Positions 53,757-64,000 of a DNA stretch of 64,000 bases are shown here, piece after piece (position 1 is the stretch's first letter; each line of letters starts with the position of its first letter). The notes beneath the pieces were generated by a model. The model did not search any database. It was not told where the DNA came from and worked only from the letters and a program-made list of their open reading frames with translations. The position numbers were made by a program, and so were the translations under genes. The stretch is from Persicaria tinctoria (Eukaryota; Streptophyta; Magnoliopsida; Caryophyllales; Polygonaceae): NCBI GenBank assembly GCA_037127255.1, contig JBANSL010000009.1:15179975-15243974 (forward strand). The letters run 5' to 3'.

Positions 53757-56628
53757 ATGGTTGATCGTGAATTTGACCTAAACGTCATGTATGAAACCGA
53801 ACAAGAAGGTATAATTTGTCGTTCATTCATTAGTTTGGATAATTATATATACATATAACAGAAATTAGTGTATAAGTTGATGCTTGTTTTGTAACGGATA
53901 ATGGATCTGATGGGATTCCTTCTGTTGGGGAATACGGTGACAATTTCAGTGATGGAGATGATAACCTCATTACGGACGATGAAAATAGCGAAGACGTCCA
54001 AGTTCAGAACAACCAAATCAACCTCAATGATGAAGCTGACGAAAATGAAGAAGACGAGGAACAAGGTGAGAACCAACAAGACGAAGAAGACGGTGCTGAT
54101 CGGGAAGGCTATGTGCAACTCAAACCTCCTGAAAGCGGTATGATATTTTCACATTCAAAAGAAATTTTGGATTACATGCACGCGTACGCGAAAGCAATAG
54201 GATTCCAGTATCTGATCAGGAGTTCGGAGAAACCTAGTGATCCCAATGCACCTGACAAGTACAGAAGGCTGAGGTTGGCTTGCTCAAAGCATGGAAAATT
54301 TGATTCAAACTCAAAGAAGCCAAGGACAGGATCGACCTCTTGTATTACAGGATGTAAGTTCGGGGTGAATGCTGCAGTTCATAAAAACGGACAATGGGTT
54401 ATTGGTGGGGTCCATTTAGAGCACAACCATGAGTGTGTGCCGGAGAATTCGACGCTCCTACCGAACTATAGAGTGATCAGCGAACGGAACAAGATCCGGA
54501 TTTTGAACTCGGATAGGGCAGGAGTTCCTATAGCCAAGAACTTCGGAACTTTTGTGGTAGATTATGGCTGCCATGCTTCTGTTCCGTTCACCCACAAGGA
54601 TTGTCGCAACTTAATCACCAAGACTAAACGAGGCCTCATGGAGAAAGGTGACTTTGCTGCAATGCAGGCTCACTTTGATGAAATGAGCAAAGAGAGCAAT
54701 TCAAATTTCTTTTACTCTTACGATGTGGATGACGAAGGGAGATTGGGGAACGTCTTTTGGGCCGATGGAAGGAGTAGGGCGGCTTACGAGGAGTTCGGCG
54801 ATGTCTTGTCCTTTGATACGAATTATGTATCTAATAGATACAAGATGCCATTTGCTCCATTCATAGGAATCAACAATCACGACCAATCTGTGTTGTTCGG
54901 TTGTGCGTTACTTGCTCGAGAAGAGACCCAGAACTTTGTGTGGTTGTTTCGTACATGGCTCACATGCATGTCGGGGAAGGTGCCCAAAGCAATCATAACC
55001 GACCAATGTCGTTCCATAGGTGCGTCCCTCCCTCTTTTCATGTTTCTCATGTTGTTTTACTAAAACAAGATTGTAGTATGAAGCTATAGGGCTTTATATA
55101 GTAGACATCCAACTATTTTCCCATTCCATTCTTGAAATGATATTGGCAGGGGGGTAGTTGCACAAGTGTTCCCTAACACTCCACACCGGTGGTGCATTTG
55201 GCATGTGATGCAAAATGCGCACAACCATATGGGTAGACGGAACGACTGGAAAGACATCCATAAGGCGCTCCAAAAGCGCCCTACACGAATCATACAGTGT
55301 GGAGGAGTTTGAGGCTGCTTGGTCGGAGATGGTAGATAAGTTCGATCTATCACGATATACATGGATTAACAAGATGTACCGTGCTCGCGAGCGATGGGTT
55401 CCCATCTATTTCAAGGATACTTTTTGGGGTGGAATGTCCAGCACCCAAAGGAGTGAAGGAATGAACCATTTCTTCAAAAGGTACGTCAATATTAACACTA
55501 CCCTTACGATGTTCTTGGAGCAGTATGGACTAGCACTATCGGATAGGGTTGCTGCTGAGATTAAGGAGAGTTTCGAGTCCTTGAACTCCCCACGGCATTG
55601 TATGACCGATCACGTGTTTGAGCTCGTGTTCCAACGGTTGTACACAATAATGAAGTTTACGGAGTTTCAGCACGAGGTTAGAAATCTTGTGTACAACAAT
55701 GCCACAAAGGTTCTCGACGACGGAACTACATCCCACTACGACATTGTCGTCAAGCAGCCCCGGTATGAATGACCCCACTGCCAAACTTTTAGAGTCGAAG
55801 TTGACAACGCGACGAAGGATATGAAATGCCAGTGCAAGAACTTTGAATTCAGAGGGATTTTGTGCACCCATATATTGCGCGTCCTCACGGAAGAACAGTT
55901 GGAGGTTGTCCCCGATAGATATATTTTGGATAGGTGGAGGAAAGACTTGCCTAGGGAGCACTTGAAGGTGTCAGTTCCCTACTATAAATTGCTTGAGAAG
56001 AGACCGGAGGGGAGCCAACGGATTACGAAGATGCACGGAATTTTAGATGAATGTTCAGGGATCGCAATGGATGATCCCGAATTGTATGCTAAGGTCATGG
56101 AGACACTCAAGGCACTTAACATCGAGATTAAGAACATGGGACGGGAAAAGCATGGTTTACGATTTCACACCATGGACAACATTGGGAAGGTATATGGGAG
56201 GAGACAAGCTCCTCAAGCAGAAAACAATCAATCTACCAATGACGAGCTGGCAGAGAGTGCTTGCAACCGGTCGGCGGTGAAGGAGCCAGTAGACCAGAGG
56301 GGCAGGGGTAAAACCTCAACAAAGAGGAAAGGGTTTGCAAGCTCAACTGCTCGTACTCGTAAGCCCAAGAAAAGGAACACCGAAGAGCAGCCTTCGCAGA
56401 GTACCGCGCAAACAAGTTCGGTCAACCATCTAGCTAACACACTTCACCACCATCAGAACATAGTTTATTCACCGGTATGTTATCTTTCAAGTTTTAATGT
56501 TTCCAATATGCTTTCTTACAATTCATGAGAAGAAATACATATTAATGTTGTTTACTTCTTTGATTCCTTAGATGCTACCGCCATTTGCTTATGGTCGACA
56601 CTATGGTCAGGTTACTCCACCACTATAG
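53757..56628 (+). pseudogene. FAR1/FRS-like gene (MULE transposase-derived), nearly full length
   Basis: Exons by splice signals: 53757-53808, 53877-55019, 55150-56473, 56572-56628. Order: an acidic Asp/Glu/Gln-rich N-terminus; FAR1 DNA-binding zinc domain (ACSKHGKF...CITGCKFGVNA...LEHNHEC); MULE transposase core with Asp in LSFDTNYVSNRYK and IITDQ, and Glu in STQRSEGMN; SWIM finger CQCKNFEFRGILCTHIL; basic tail (RKPKKRN). FHY3/FAR1-type proteins are nuclear transcription factors domesticated from Mutator-like transposases. Lesions by eye: exon 2-3 junction out of phase at a G run (55149-55154), a frame change near 55270, and TGA at 55770-55772. It could be a decayed host FRS copy or a Jittery-like MULE gene; I found no terminal inverted repeats. 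Confidence 0.8.
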
Positions 56629-57285
56629 ATTACGCAGGGGGCACAGTTAGCTTCGGCCCATTCATGTCTCATTCCCAAACTTAAGCATCAAGTTGATTTT
56701 CCCACTGATATTTGCCAGTGTTTATTTTTGGCATACAAGCCTTGTTCGAGATTTTTACACTTGGGCCCAAAGTGTTTGTTTTCGGCCCATTATGATTATA
56801 AACATACTCCGTATAAAACTAACTAGGTACTTTGAAATACATAAATACTAGTTCAATATTATTTTAATCTTCGCTTTTATTATTATTTCAATATTATTCA
56901 TAATATTATATTAACATTTTATGATAAAAACTTTATAACAATATTTTACGTTTTTAGTCATAATATTAATATTTTTAATCAATGCTTACGAACTTTATAA
57001 CAATTAACACTTGAAAAAACTATACCATCTCGATTAGATATGTACAGCAACAACAAATAATTAACTATACCATATATAGATCATTATATGTATAATCTTA
57101 GGTCTTGGCTTTGAATGTCTCTCGATATGGCTCTCGATATCGATCATTATATGTATAATCTTATTTACCTTATTGTAACATAATATAGAAATAAAACATG
57201 ATAGAAATAAAACTCGATATGACATTCATTGATATTCGATTGGATATCGACTTATAAGTTATATCTCTACATTATATGTATAGTT
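56629..57285. other. AT-rich spacer
   Basis: 3' flank of the FAR1-like gene passing into AT-rich tandemly related sequence (ATTATATGTATAATCTTA, ATAGAAATAAAAC). No gene. Confidence 0.4.
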
Positions 57286-57557
57286 GCATATGTTCCTTAA
57301 TTAACTCATGCTAGATAATTAATCTCCCATTATTTACCTTAGTGTAGCATAATATAGAAATAAAACTTGATTGAAAATCGATTAAAGCAATAGGCACTCT
57401 TCATTGATATTCGATTGGATGTCCTCTATATCCCTACATTATATGTAAAATTGCATAGTTGCATGTGTTTCTTAAGTTATATCTCTACATTATATGTATA
57501 GTTGCATGTGTTTCTTAAGTTATATCTCTACATTATATGTATAGTTGTATGTGTTTC
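57286..57557 (+). repeat. Tandem AT-rich repeat that hosts the LINE; duplicated at 63465
   Basis: GCATGTGTTTCTTAAGTTAT / ATCTCTACATTATATGTATA occurs repeatedly, and CTTAATTAACTCATGCTAGA recurs at 57296, 59328 and 63475. The stretch 57286-57821 matches 63465-64000 base for base at a constant offset of 6179 with only about two differences seen. Confidence 0.85.
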
Positions 57558-59273
57558 TTGAGGAGTTTACTTATTGTAAACGCATATCTTTCGAGGAAGT
57601 GAAGGGGGTCATTAATAGAATGAAGAGTAGGAGAGCAGTGGGGCCTGACGAGATCCCAGTTGAAGTGTGGGAGTGTTTGGGCGTTAAGGGAGTGGAGTGG
57701 CTCACCAAGCTTTTCAACGTCATTCTCAGAACTGCGAGGATGCCAGAGGAATGGAGACTCAGCAAGTTAATTCCAATTTACAAGAACAAGGGCGATGTAC
57801 AACAATGCAATAATTATAGAGGAATTAAACTCCTTAGCCACACGATGAAGATTTGGGAGAGAGTTATTGAATGGCGGATGAGGAGTTTGGTTAGCGTATC
57901 CGAGAACCAGTTTGGTTTTATGCCAGGGAGGTCTACTACAGAGGCTATACATTTGATGACACGATTGGTGAAGAAATACAGGGAACGAAAGAGAAATTTA
58001 CATATGGTCTTCATTGATTTGGAAAAGGCATACGATAGAGTACCAAGAGACCTTATATGGGAATGTTTGGGAGCTAAAGGGGTCCCAGAATCTTACATGA
58101 GGGTTGTCAAGGATATGTATGATGGATCAAAGACTAGTGTGTACTCACACGGTGGGGACCCTGACTACTTTGCAGTGCAAGTGGGGTTGCACCAAGGTTC
58201 GGCTTTGAGCCCATTTCTCTTTACAGTTGTCATGGATGTGGTGTCGAGTAGTATCCAGGGTGGGATCCCGTGGTGCATGCTTTTTGCAGATGATGTTGTT
58301 CTCGTGGACGAGACGAGAGTAGGGGTTAGCAGCAAGCTTGATCTATGGAGGGATAGGCTTGAGCAGAAGGGCTTTCGTTTGAGCAGGACGAAGACAGAGT
58401 ACGTGGTGTTCAGGCTGGGCGAAGAGGAAGAAGGAGACGGGGGTGTCAGCATGGGTGGGGATCTTGTTCCGGAGAAAGATAGTTTCAAGTATCTGGGATC
58501 TGTGATGCAGAGCGATGGAAGTGTAGACTTGGATGTCAAGCATCGGATTCAAGTATGCTGGCAGAAATGGAGGGCTGTGTCAGGAGTCTTATGTGACAGA
58601 AAAGTTCCTCTGAAACTCAAGGGTAAGTTCTACAGAGTGGTGGTGAGACCGACTTTATTATATGGGGCAGAGTGTTGGGCGACAACGAAGGCACATGAAC
58701 AGAAACTCTTGGTGGCTGAGATGAGGATGCTGAGGTGGATGTGTGGGTTTACCTTGCGAGACAGAATCAGAAATGAGACTATCCGTGAAAGGGTGGGAGT
58801 GGCTAGTATTCAGGCTAAGTTACGAGAATCGAGACTACGATGGTATGGACATGTGCAGAGGAGAGATCCAAGTGCGCCGGTACGCAGATGTGAAAATTTG
58901 GCTATCGAAGGCGTTCGTCGGGGAAGAGGACGTCCGAAGAAGAGTAGGGGTGAAGTGATTAGACATGATCTGGCCGCTTTGGGACTCTCAGAGGAGATGA
59001 CGCGTGATAGGATACAGTGGAGGGAGTGCTATTCGGGTTGACGAACCTTAGTCGGGTGCAACGTTTTACCGCATCATGCTTTTTACGCGTATCCTTTACA
59101 CCGTGTGAATTACAGTTTATGTAGGATATGTGCTACCATCTTCCCTTGTTGTCTTGTCTTTGGGTCACTAGGAAACACCCTCTCGACCTAGTCGGGGAAA
59201 GGGTGCGTACAATCCGACCCCCCAGACCCTGCTCTTTGAGCGGGATATATTGGGTTTGTTGTTGTTGTTGTTG
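57558..59273 (+). mobile_element. 5'-truncated RTE-type LINE
   Basis: It contains the reverse transcriptase half of an RTE protein, a ~210-bp 3'UTR with the GACCTAGTCGGGGAAAGGGT phrase, and ends in (TTG)n (59256-59273), the simple-repeat tail typical of plant RTE LINEs. ATGTGTTTCTT at 57549-57559 and 59275-59285 is a plausible short TSD, though the site lies in a tandem repeat. The endonuclease N-terminus is missing. Confidence 0.85.
57560..59041 (+). CDS. RTE LINE reverse transcriptase, intact C-terminal frame
   Basis: An uninterrupted frame of about 494 codons (a formal ATG exists at 57545 in flanking DNA). RT motifs in order: AVGPDEIPVEVW, LIPIYKNKGD...NNYRGI, FGFMPGRSTTEAIH, FIDLEKAYDRVPR, GLHQGSALSPFLFT, catalytic MLFADDVVLV, and KYLGSVM. 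A C-terminal region has LLYGAECWATTKAHEQKL and a RRGRGRPKK basic end near the stop. It primes cDNA synthesis at the target in intact elements. The lack of stops or shifts suggests recent insertion, but without the endonuclease it cannot act alone. Confidence 0.92.
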   Translation, partial: EEFTYCKRISFEEVKGVINRMKSRRAVGPDEIPVEVWECLGVKGVEWLTKLFNVILRTARMPEEWRLSKLIPIYKNKGDVQQCNNYRGIKLLSHTMKIWERVIEWRMRSLVSVSENQFGFMPGRSTTEAIHLMTRLVKKYRERKRNLHMVFIDLEKAYDRVPRDLIWECLGAKGVPESYMRVVKDMYDGSKTSVYSHGGDPDYFAVQVGLHQGSALSPFLFTVVMDVVSSSIQGGIPWCMLFADDVVLVDETRVGVSSKLDLWRDRLEQKGFRLSRTKTEYVVFRLGEEEEGDGGVSMGGDLVPEKDSFKYLGSVMQSDGSVDLDVKHRIQVCWQKWRAVSGVLCDRKVPLKLKGKFYRVVVRPTLLYGAECWATTKAHEQKLLVAEMRMLRWMCGFTLRDRIRNETIRERVGVASIQAKLRESRLRWYGHVQRRDPSAPVRRCENLAIEGVRRGRGRPKKSRGEVIRHDLAALGLSEEMTRDRIQWRECYSG

Positions 59274-59285
59274 CATGTGTTTCTT

Positions 59286-59602
59286 AAGTTATATCTCTAC
59301 ATTATATGTATAGTTGCATGTGTTTCTTAATTAACTCATGCTAGATAATTAATCTCCCATTATTTACCTTAGAGTAACGTAAAATTGAAATGAAACTTGG
59401 TTGAAAATCGATTAACAAATTGAAATAAAACTTGGTTGATATCGGATTTCATTAAACATATAACATAACTAAGGGAGGTTGTCTCTCCCTAGAATTGAAA
59501 TAATTAAGCATAAGGGAGGTTGTCTCTCCCTAGAATTGAAATAAACATAAGGGAGGTTGTCTCTCCCTGGAATTTAAATAAAGAAAAGAAAAATGCCATA
59601 AA
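59286..59602. repeat. LINE 3' flank and three short tandem copies
   Basis: AAGGGAGGTTGTCTCTCCCT(A/G)GAAT occurs at 59471, 59512 and 59549. The GGGAG...CTCCC part can form a small hairpin in each copy. The sequence before it is more of the AT-rich tandem repeat. Confidence 0.8.
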
Positions 59603-60138
59603 CTAGAGGGTTAGTTCATCATCAAGGTTGATCACCACCTTCTCCTTCTTCGGCCCAGTCATGCTTTGATCCACCTCCTCTTCGAACACCTCCTCTAGCT
59701 TGACTGTATAGACCGGAGATTGCTCAAGCGTGAGCTGCTTTTGGATACCACTGCGGATCGGGGTGGTTCTCGGCGTTGCTTTATCACACATACCCGCTAT
59801 ATTATCTGAAATTTTGTTGAACATCCAAAGGGTGTCCACCAGTGGGACATCGCCAGCGAGAATGTCCTTCAATAGGGGGGTATATCCTCTGTTTATAAGC
59901 CTCTGAAGCAGCACGGTCAGTTCGAATTCCAGGTTGCGACACCTGGTGGAAACGTTTTCGTTGTAGTAAGACAAACCAACGGGGCTCTTGGGGAATATGT
60001 GTGTATGAGGTGCATTAGTTATTTCTTTAGGGCTTGCTTGGCTAAGACGGGGGTGGATCTAGGGGTTGGTGGGGTTTTGGCGGTTTTTAGGGCTTTAGGG
60101 GTTGTGGTTTTTTTAGGGCCCTTTGGTGTTCTTGCCAT
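59603..60138 (-). pseudogene. Minus-strand gene of unknown function, one frameshift
   Basis: From the ATG at 60138-60136 the frame begins MARTPKGPKKTTTPKALKTA then KTPPTPRSTPVLAKQALKK and hits a stop. One base of frame change near 60022 continues it as ITNAPHTHIFPKSPVGLSYY, ENVSTRCRNLEFELTVLLQR and onward to DDELTL and a stop at 59603. The Lys/Pro/Thr-rich start resembles the start of the Sirevirus extra gene at 24110, and the upstream leader is laid out similarly. It may be a piece of a related retroelement gene. No domain is recognised. Confidence 0.5.
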
Positions 60139-60240
60139 TGTTGATTAAGGGAGAAAGACATCGAGATTTTTACAGAGGGATGAGTGAGTGCAAGATCAAA
60201 GGAGTACGTGCACTGGCCATACCTGCAGGATTCTCATCTC

Positions 60241-60250
60241 CTTAAATAGG
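60241..60250 (-). promoter_or_regulatory. Possible TATA box of the minus-strand gene
   Basis: The minus strand reads CCTATTTAAG about 105 bases before the ATG at 60138, within AGCCTATTTAAGGAGATGAG. Position and sequence fit a plant TATA box, but no expression evidence is available. Confidence 0.4.
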
Positions 60251-60769
60251 CTGGGATCATCAACCTGACGGTGAGGAGGCGGGAAGCGCGCGCTTAATGC
60301 CGCCACCATGGGGATCCGTGCGGTTGGGAGTAATTACACCTGTGCCTTCCATCCGTGCTGGGTGCCGGCGCCATGGAGGTTTTCCGAAGAGTCACCCAGA
60401 TCTTTCTTTTATTTTTAATATATATATATATCCATACAATGATATATATATAAATATAGGGAGTGGTTCCAGAGTGCACACTCCTTAGAGTGTACCTTGT
60501 GCACAAATCCTGGCCATTGATGGATAGGAAATGGAAGGCAAGGATTAAAAGGATTTTTTTATTTCTTTTGTTAAAGCTGTGGGACCCGCATGGGTAAAAA
60601 TCACCCACTCCCCTTCCCACTCTCCTTTTGCATTACGTGAAACTCAAGCCCCATTTTTTTTTCCACCCTTTAGCACGTGAAACCCAAGCCCTTTATTTAT
60701 TTATTTATTTATTTAATATGAGTAATTGTTGGGGAACCATCTGATTTCTTTTGTTTTTAAATTTGTCGA
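60251..60769. other. Unassigned stretch with a repeat-like start after (TA)n
   Basis: A GC-richer patch at 60280-60390 precedes (TA)n (60418-60458). From about 60459 GGGAGTGGTTCCAGAGTGCA follows, a (TA)n-abutting, GTGGTTCC-type start reminiscent of the 12-kb element's terminus. No second end is found before the LTR at 60770. Confidence 0.35.
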
Positions 60770-63464
60770 TGTAAAGGCTCGGATTTTTAAATAATAAATT
60801 TTAATAATTAATAAAATAAAAGGGGTTGATGTCAAAAATTCGGATATTTGAAAATCCTCATATTCGCCTTAAAAATCGTATTTTAAAATCCTTAAAGCGG
60901 ATTCCGGCTTAATTTTGAACCTTGAAGGACAATTCCGTCATTATGCCTTGGGATTTGAAATAAACTTTAGGATGTCGACATCTTCGAGATTTGAGATTTA
61001 TATTGGGTTTCTCGGATTCAGAGTTTTGATTAGATTTTATACGAGTCGGGATAACATCGAGATGACGGGTTCCGGGTATTTTTAAATTTGTGGCATATGT
61101 GAGGACCACTTCCTATTTCTTTCTTTTTCCCCTTCCCTCTCGGCCTGTTGCTGAGCAACAGCTCTTCCTCCCACTCAGTTGCACCCCAAAATAGCCAAAC
61201 ACCCTCACTCCCCACCCTCCCCTCTTGTACATTGCCCTCCCAACCTTGGCAAAATGCCAAATGAAACTTGCAGAACCCATGCCGATTTCACCAGGCCTCC
61301 ACCACGCCAATTGGGAGAGAATCAAGGTCCCCCTGCTCCCTTTTCTTTTGACTGAATCGGTGTCCAGACAAGCACCCCATCCCCAACTCTCGTTCACCCA
61401 TTTTACATCTCCTCCCTTCCCTTCCTCTCTGGAATTCCCCTTTCAAACACATATCCCAAACCCAGGAACCCACCAACAAGAATCACCATTCCGATTCCAG
61501 CCACCACCTTCCCCCTCGCTGATTTTCGTCCAACAGTCGCCCAAATCGTCGTCGCCGCCATTGAAGGGACACCACCGAAGATGCTCTCCCACCTCCTCCT
61601 TCTTTCTCCGTGCTCAAGAAGCAGCAGAAATTCTTCGACGACCAGGACGAAGCCGAGCCCAGGAGCGCCGCCAGGAACACCACCGCAGGCATCCGCGCGC
61701 CCCTCTGTTTCCGATTCGGCCTCGGTAAGCTTTCGATCTCCACATTCATACTTGAAACCACGAAAAGGCTCACCTTTAACCCTTCAAACGACCTAGGCCA
61801 TGACCGGCGATTCCGACTCCGACGAATCCCAATCGCGCTCCGACGACGTTTTCCGGCGAACTCGATTCCCTCGGTGAGCTTTCTCTTCCTCCTTCCTCTT
61901 ACTCGCGTTTTGGTCCTTCTGGGTTGATTGAGGTCGGAATCGGGGTTCGGTCGGGGTGGGTAAACCTCTGTCCGAAAGGCCGCCGGCGAGGCATGGAATC
62001 CTTTCCTTCCTTCTCTTCCGTTTCCGTCGTTGTCGCCCAGTTCCCTGTTCAATTCCTGAGGTTGGGGATAAACCTCTTTCCTTTTCTTTTGGGCCGGGCT
62101 TGGGCATGTTGGATCCGGGTTATATCTTTTGGGTGTGGGTATCCGGGTTGGGAGAGTGAGCTGGATCCGGGCCTTTCGGGTCTGGGCAGACTTGGGCCTA
62201 ATTTCTGGGCATTCTTTCATTTGGATCCGATTTTAGGTTGGGCCTAATTCTTTCTTTCTCCTGGGCTGAGGTTGGGCCTAATTCTTTCTATCACTATATG
62301 CTATGATTATTAATTATTATCATTATTATTAACTGATTTTTGTGGAGTTTTATAATAAATATTATATTTCTGGGATTTTATATATTATTAAAGTATTTGG
62401 AAAATAACATTATTTGGAAATGTATTTAGTGATGTTTTAAATTATGATTTTAGGAATTTGAAATGAATTATGAGTTTTGATGTATAAATATGGCTTGTGA
62501 AAATAGAATCGTTTGGGTGATTTAATGTCAGATTTATTTATATAATGGTTTTGAAAATAAACATGCCGGAATTACTTTAATGGTATGAAATTGTAAGTTG
62601 ATTAAAGATTTAATGTTTATAAAGGGATTTTGGCCATACATGATTTGAGAATTGTTTTGAATATGAGTTGACTTAATTTGGGATTTAAGAGTTTGGAAAA
62701 TATGGTTGGTACGATTTTATCAATGGGTTTGAGTGAAAGTAAATGATTTTTGGTCGATGTTGATCGTATCGGAAAGGTTTTGGAAAATGGTTTTACTATC
62801 GGTTAGTTTTGAGTATGTTGAGAACTTGGGTTCGTCCGGTAGCTTATGAAAATGGCTTGATAATAGGTGTGTATTGCTTTTGGATTACTCTGGACTTGCA
62901 TTGGGCCCTTGCTTGTGTTATCTTGCTGTTCTGCATCTTCAGGTAAGTCTCTTCGGAGCTTACTCAGATTGAATAGAGCTATTCCCTGCTTTAAGTGCAT
63001 GATATACTAGGTGTTGCATTCATGATCAGTATGCCATGTAGTACCATGCTAGGTTGCATTGATCGTTGAGCATTCGATTTCTCTATGTGTTTGTAAACAG
63101 AACGGCCGTTATCTGTGATAGTCCTAGAGTCTTTGCTAGGGTCATAGGGTAGCCCAGCCTCATCGGGTACCCTGAGTCAATCGAGTACTTCCTTATATTA
63201 TGATATGCCTGCGGGCTTTATTGTGGAGCGGGTTGGGCATGCGTGCCGCCCTATTATGAATGAATGCATTCACGAGCTGGCCAGTCTCCGCCTGTCGGAA
63301 GGGGTGGAGGTAGGAGAGGGATATGCCACTTGGCATTGTCTTGGGCCCTTTACAGTATTTCTGCACATTACTATGAACTAGGAGCATGCTAGTGTGTTTG
63401 AATTTCGTACTGCATTAGAGCATCTTTATTAGGTATAGCGTATATGTGTGCTTATGGTTGGGAT
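60770..63464 (+). repeat. Related long LTR, truncated on the right
   Basis: Starts TGTAAAGGCTCGGATTTTT and parallels the LTRs at 36944 and 45400 throughout: the pyrimidine-rich middle, the CGGAAAGGTTTTGGAAAA block, the donor CAG|GTAAGT (62940-62948), and a nearly identical ~85-bp block from GGCCGTTATCTGTGATAGTC to GAGTCAATCGAGT. It stops at about 63464 where the duplicated LINE flank begins; the expected 3' end ...CGTTACA is missing. It contains no gene. Confidence 0.85.
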
Positions 63465-64000
63465 GCATATGTTCCTTAATTAACTCATGCTAGATAATTA
63501 ATATCCCATTATTTACCTTAGTGTAGCATAATATAGAAATAAAACTTGATTGAAAATCGATTAAAGCAATAGGCACTCTTCATTGATATTCGATTGGATG
63601 TCCTCTATATCCCTACATTATATGTAAAATTGCATAGTTGCATGTGTTTCTTAAGTTATATCTCTACATTATATGTATAGTTGCATGTGTTTCTTAAGTT
63701 ATATCTCTACATTATATGTATAGTTGTATGTGTTTCTTGAGGAGTTTACTTATTGTAGACGCATATCTTTCGAGGAAGTGAAGGGGGTCATTAATAGAAT
63801 GAAGAGTAGGAGAGCAGTGGGGCCTGACGAGATCCCAGTTGAAGTGTGGGAGTGTTTGGGCGTTAAGGGAGTGGAGTGGCTCACCAAGCTTTTCAACGTC
63901 ATTCTCAGAACTGCGAGGATGCCAGAGGAATGGAGACTCAGCAAGTTAATTCCAATTTACAAGAACAAGGGCGATGTACAACAATGCAATAATTATAGAG
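63465..64000 (+). mobile_element. Second copy of LINE flank plus RTE LINE start (cut by window end)
   Basis: Identical in layout to 57286-57821, including the AT-rich flank, the LINE truncation point (63737) and the first ~88 codons of the RT frame (AVGPDEIPVEVW, YKNKGDVQQCNNY). Differences seen: ATATCCC versus ATCTCCC in the flank, and GTAGACGC versus GTAAACGC. The element runs off the window. Confidence 0.9.

Noticed and set aside
57571..58552. Minus-strand frames over the RTE reverse transcriptase
   Set aside because: Antisense shadows of a well-supported RT frame.
60297..60620. Short frames on both strands near a GC-rich patch
   Set aside because: Both run through (TA)n low-complexity sequence and show no domain or conserved start.

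Overview
This window is flowering-plant nuclear DNA, probably a eudicot. It is AT-rich, its genes carry GT-AG introns, and it holds a receptor-like kinase 3' end, plant-type CACTA, Helitron and MULE-like elements, a Sirevirus-type Copia element and plant LINEs. Almost all of it is transposon. Only the left edge (a receptor-like kinase C-terminus, 50-607) looks like ordinary host coding sequence. No tool was run: all boundaries were read by eye from terminal motifs, target-site duplications (TSDs) and frames.

Layout. 1-607: kinase end. About 990-3081: 5'-truncated L1-type LINE. 3120-4459: decayed Copia gag/pol 5' part. 4460-36939: a nested CACTA (En/Spm) complex. Its ends share the motif CAGGAAATAGCTACGG in inverted orientation, and it carries a TNP2-like first gene (17714-20610) and a Transposase_24-like second gene (33136-36175). 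Inside it sit (a) a ~12-kb terminal-inverted-repeat element (5430-17427) with pieces of a plastid ribosomal protein bL35 gene and a BOI-like RING gene, itself interrupted by a 5.4-kb Helitron (8123-13532) carrying a multi-exon DEAD-box helicase fragment, and holding a 21-bp-period repeat array; (b) a 9.6-kb Sirevirus-type Copia element on the minus strand (21067-30680, TSD TCCAT) that split a GRF zinc-finger/membrane-anchor reading frame.

36944-48439: an LTR retrotransposon with very long LTRs (3.39 and 3.04 kb), a perfect TSD (GGGGT) and a 5-kb interior without recognisable coding capacity. It landed exactly on the right end of the CACTA. 48445-52750: a tRNA-like sequence, three foldback or MITE elements (two with 9-bp TSDs), another Copia scrap and a ~500-bp palindrome. 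53757-56628: a nearly full-length FAR1/FRS-type (MULE transposase-derived) gene with a few lesions, behind two minisatellites. 57286-64000: an RTE-type LINE with an intact 494-codon reverse-transcriptase frame and a (TTG)n tail, a minus-strand gene of unknown function, a related long LTR, and a second copy of the LINE plus its flank cut off by the window end.

The genes do not form a pathway. The content is a record of successive insertion, gene-fragment capture and decay. The captured gene pieces keep their introns, so they were captured at the DNA level. I saw no convincing new enzymatic system. The most interesting objects are the nested capture complex, the split GRF gene, the conserved splice-donor block inside the long LTRs, and the frame-preserving 21-bp array.
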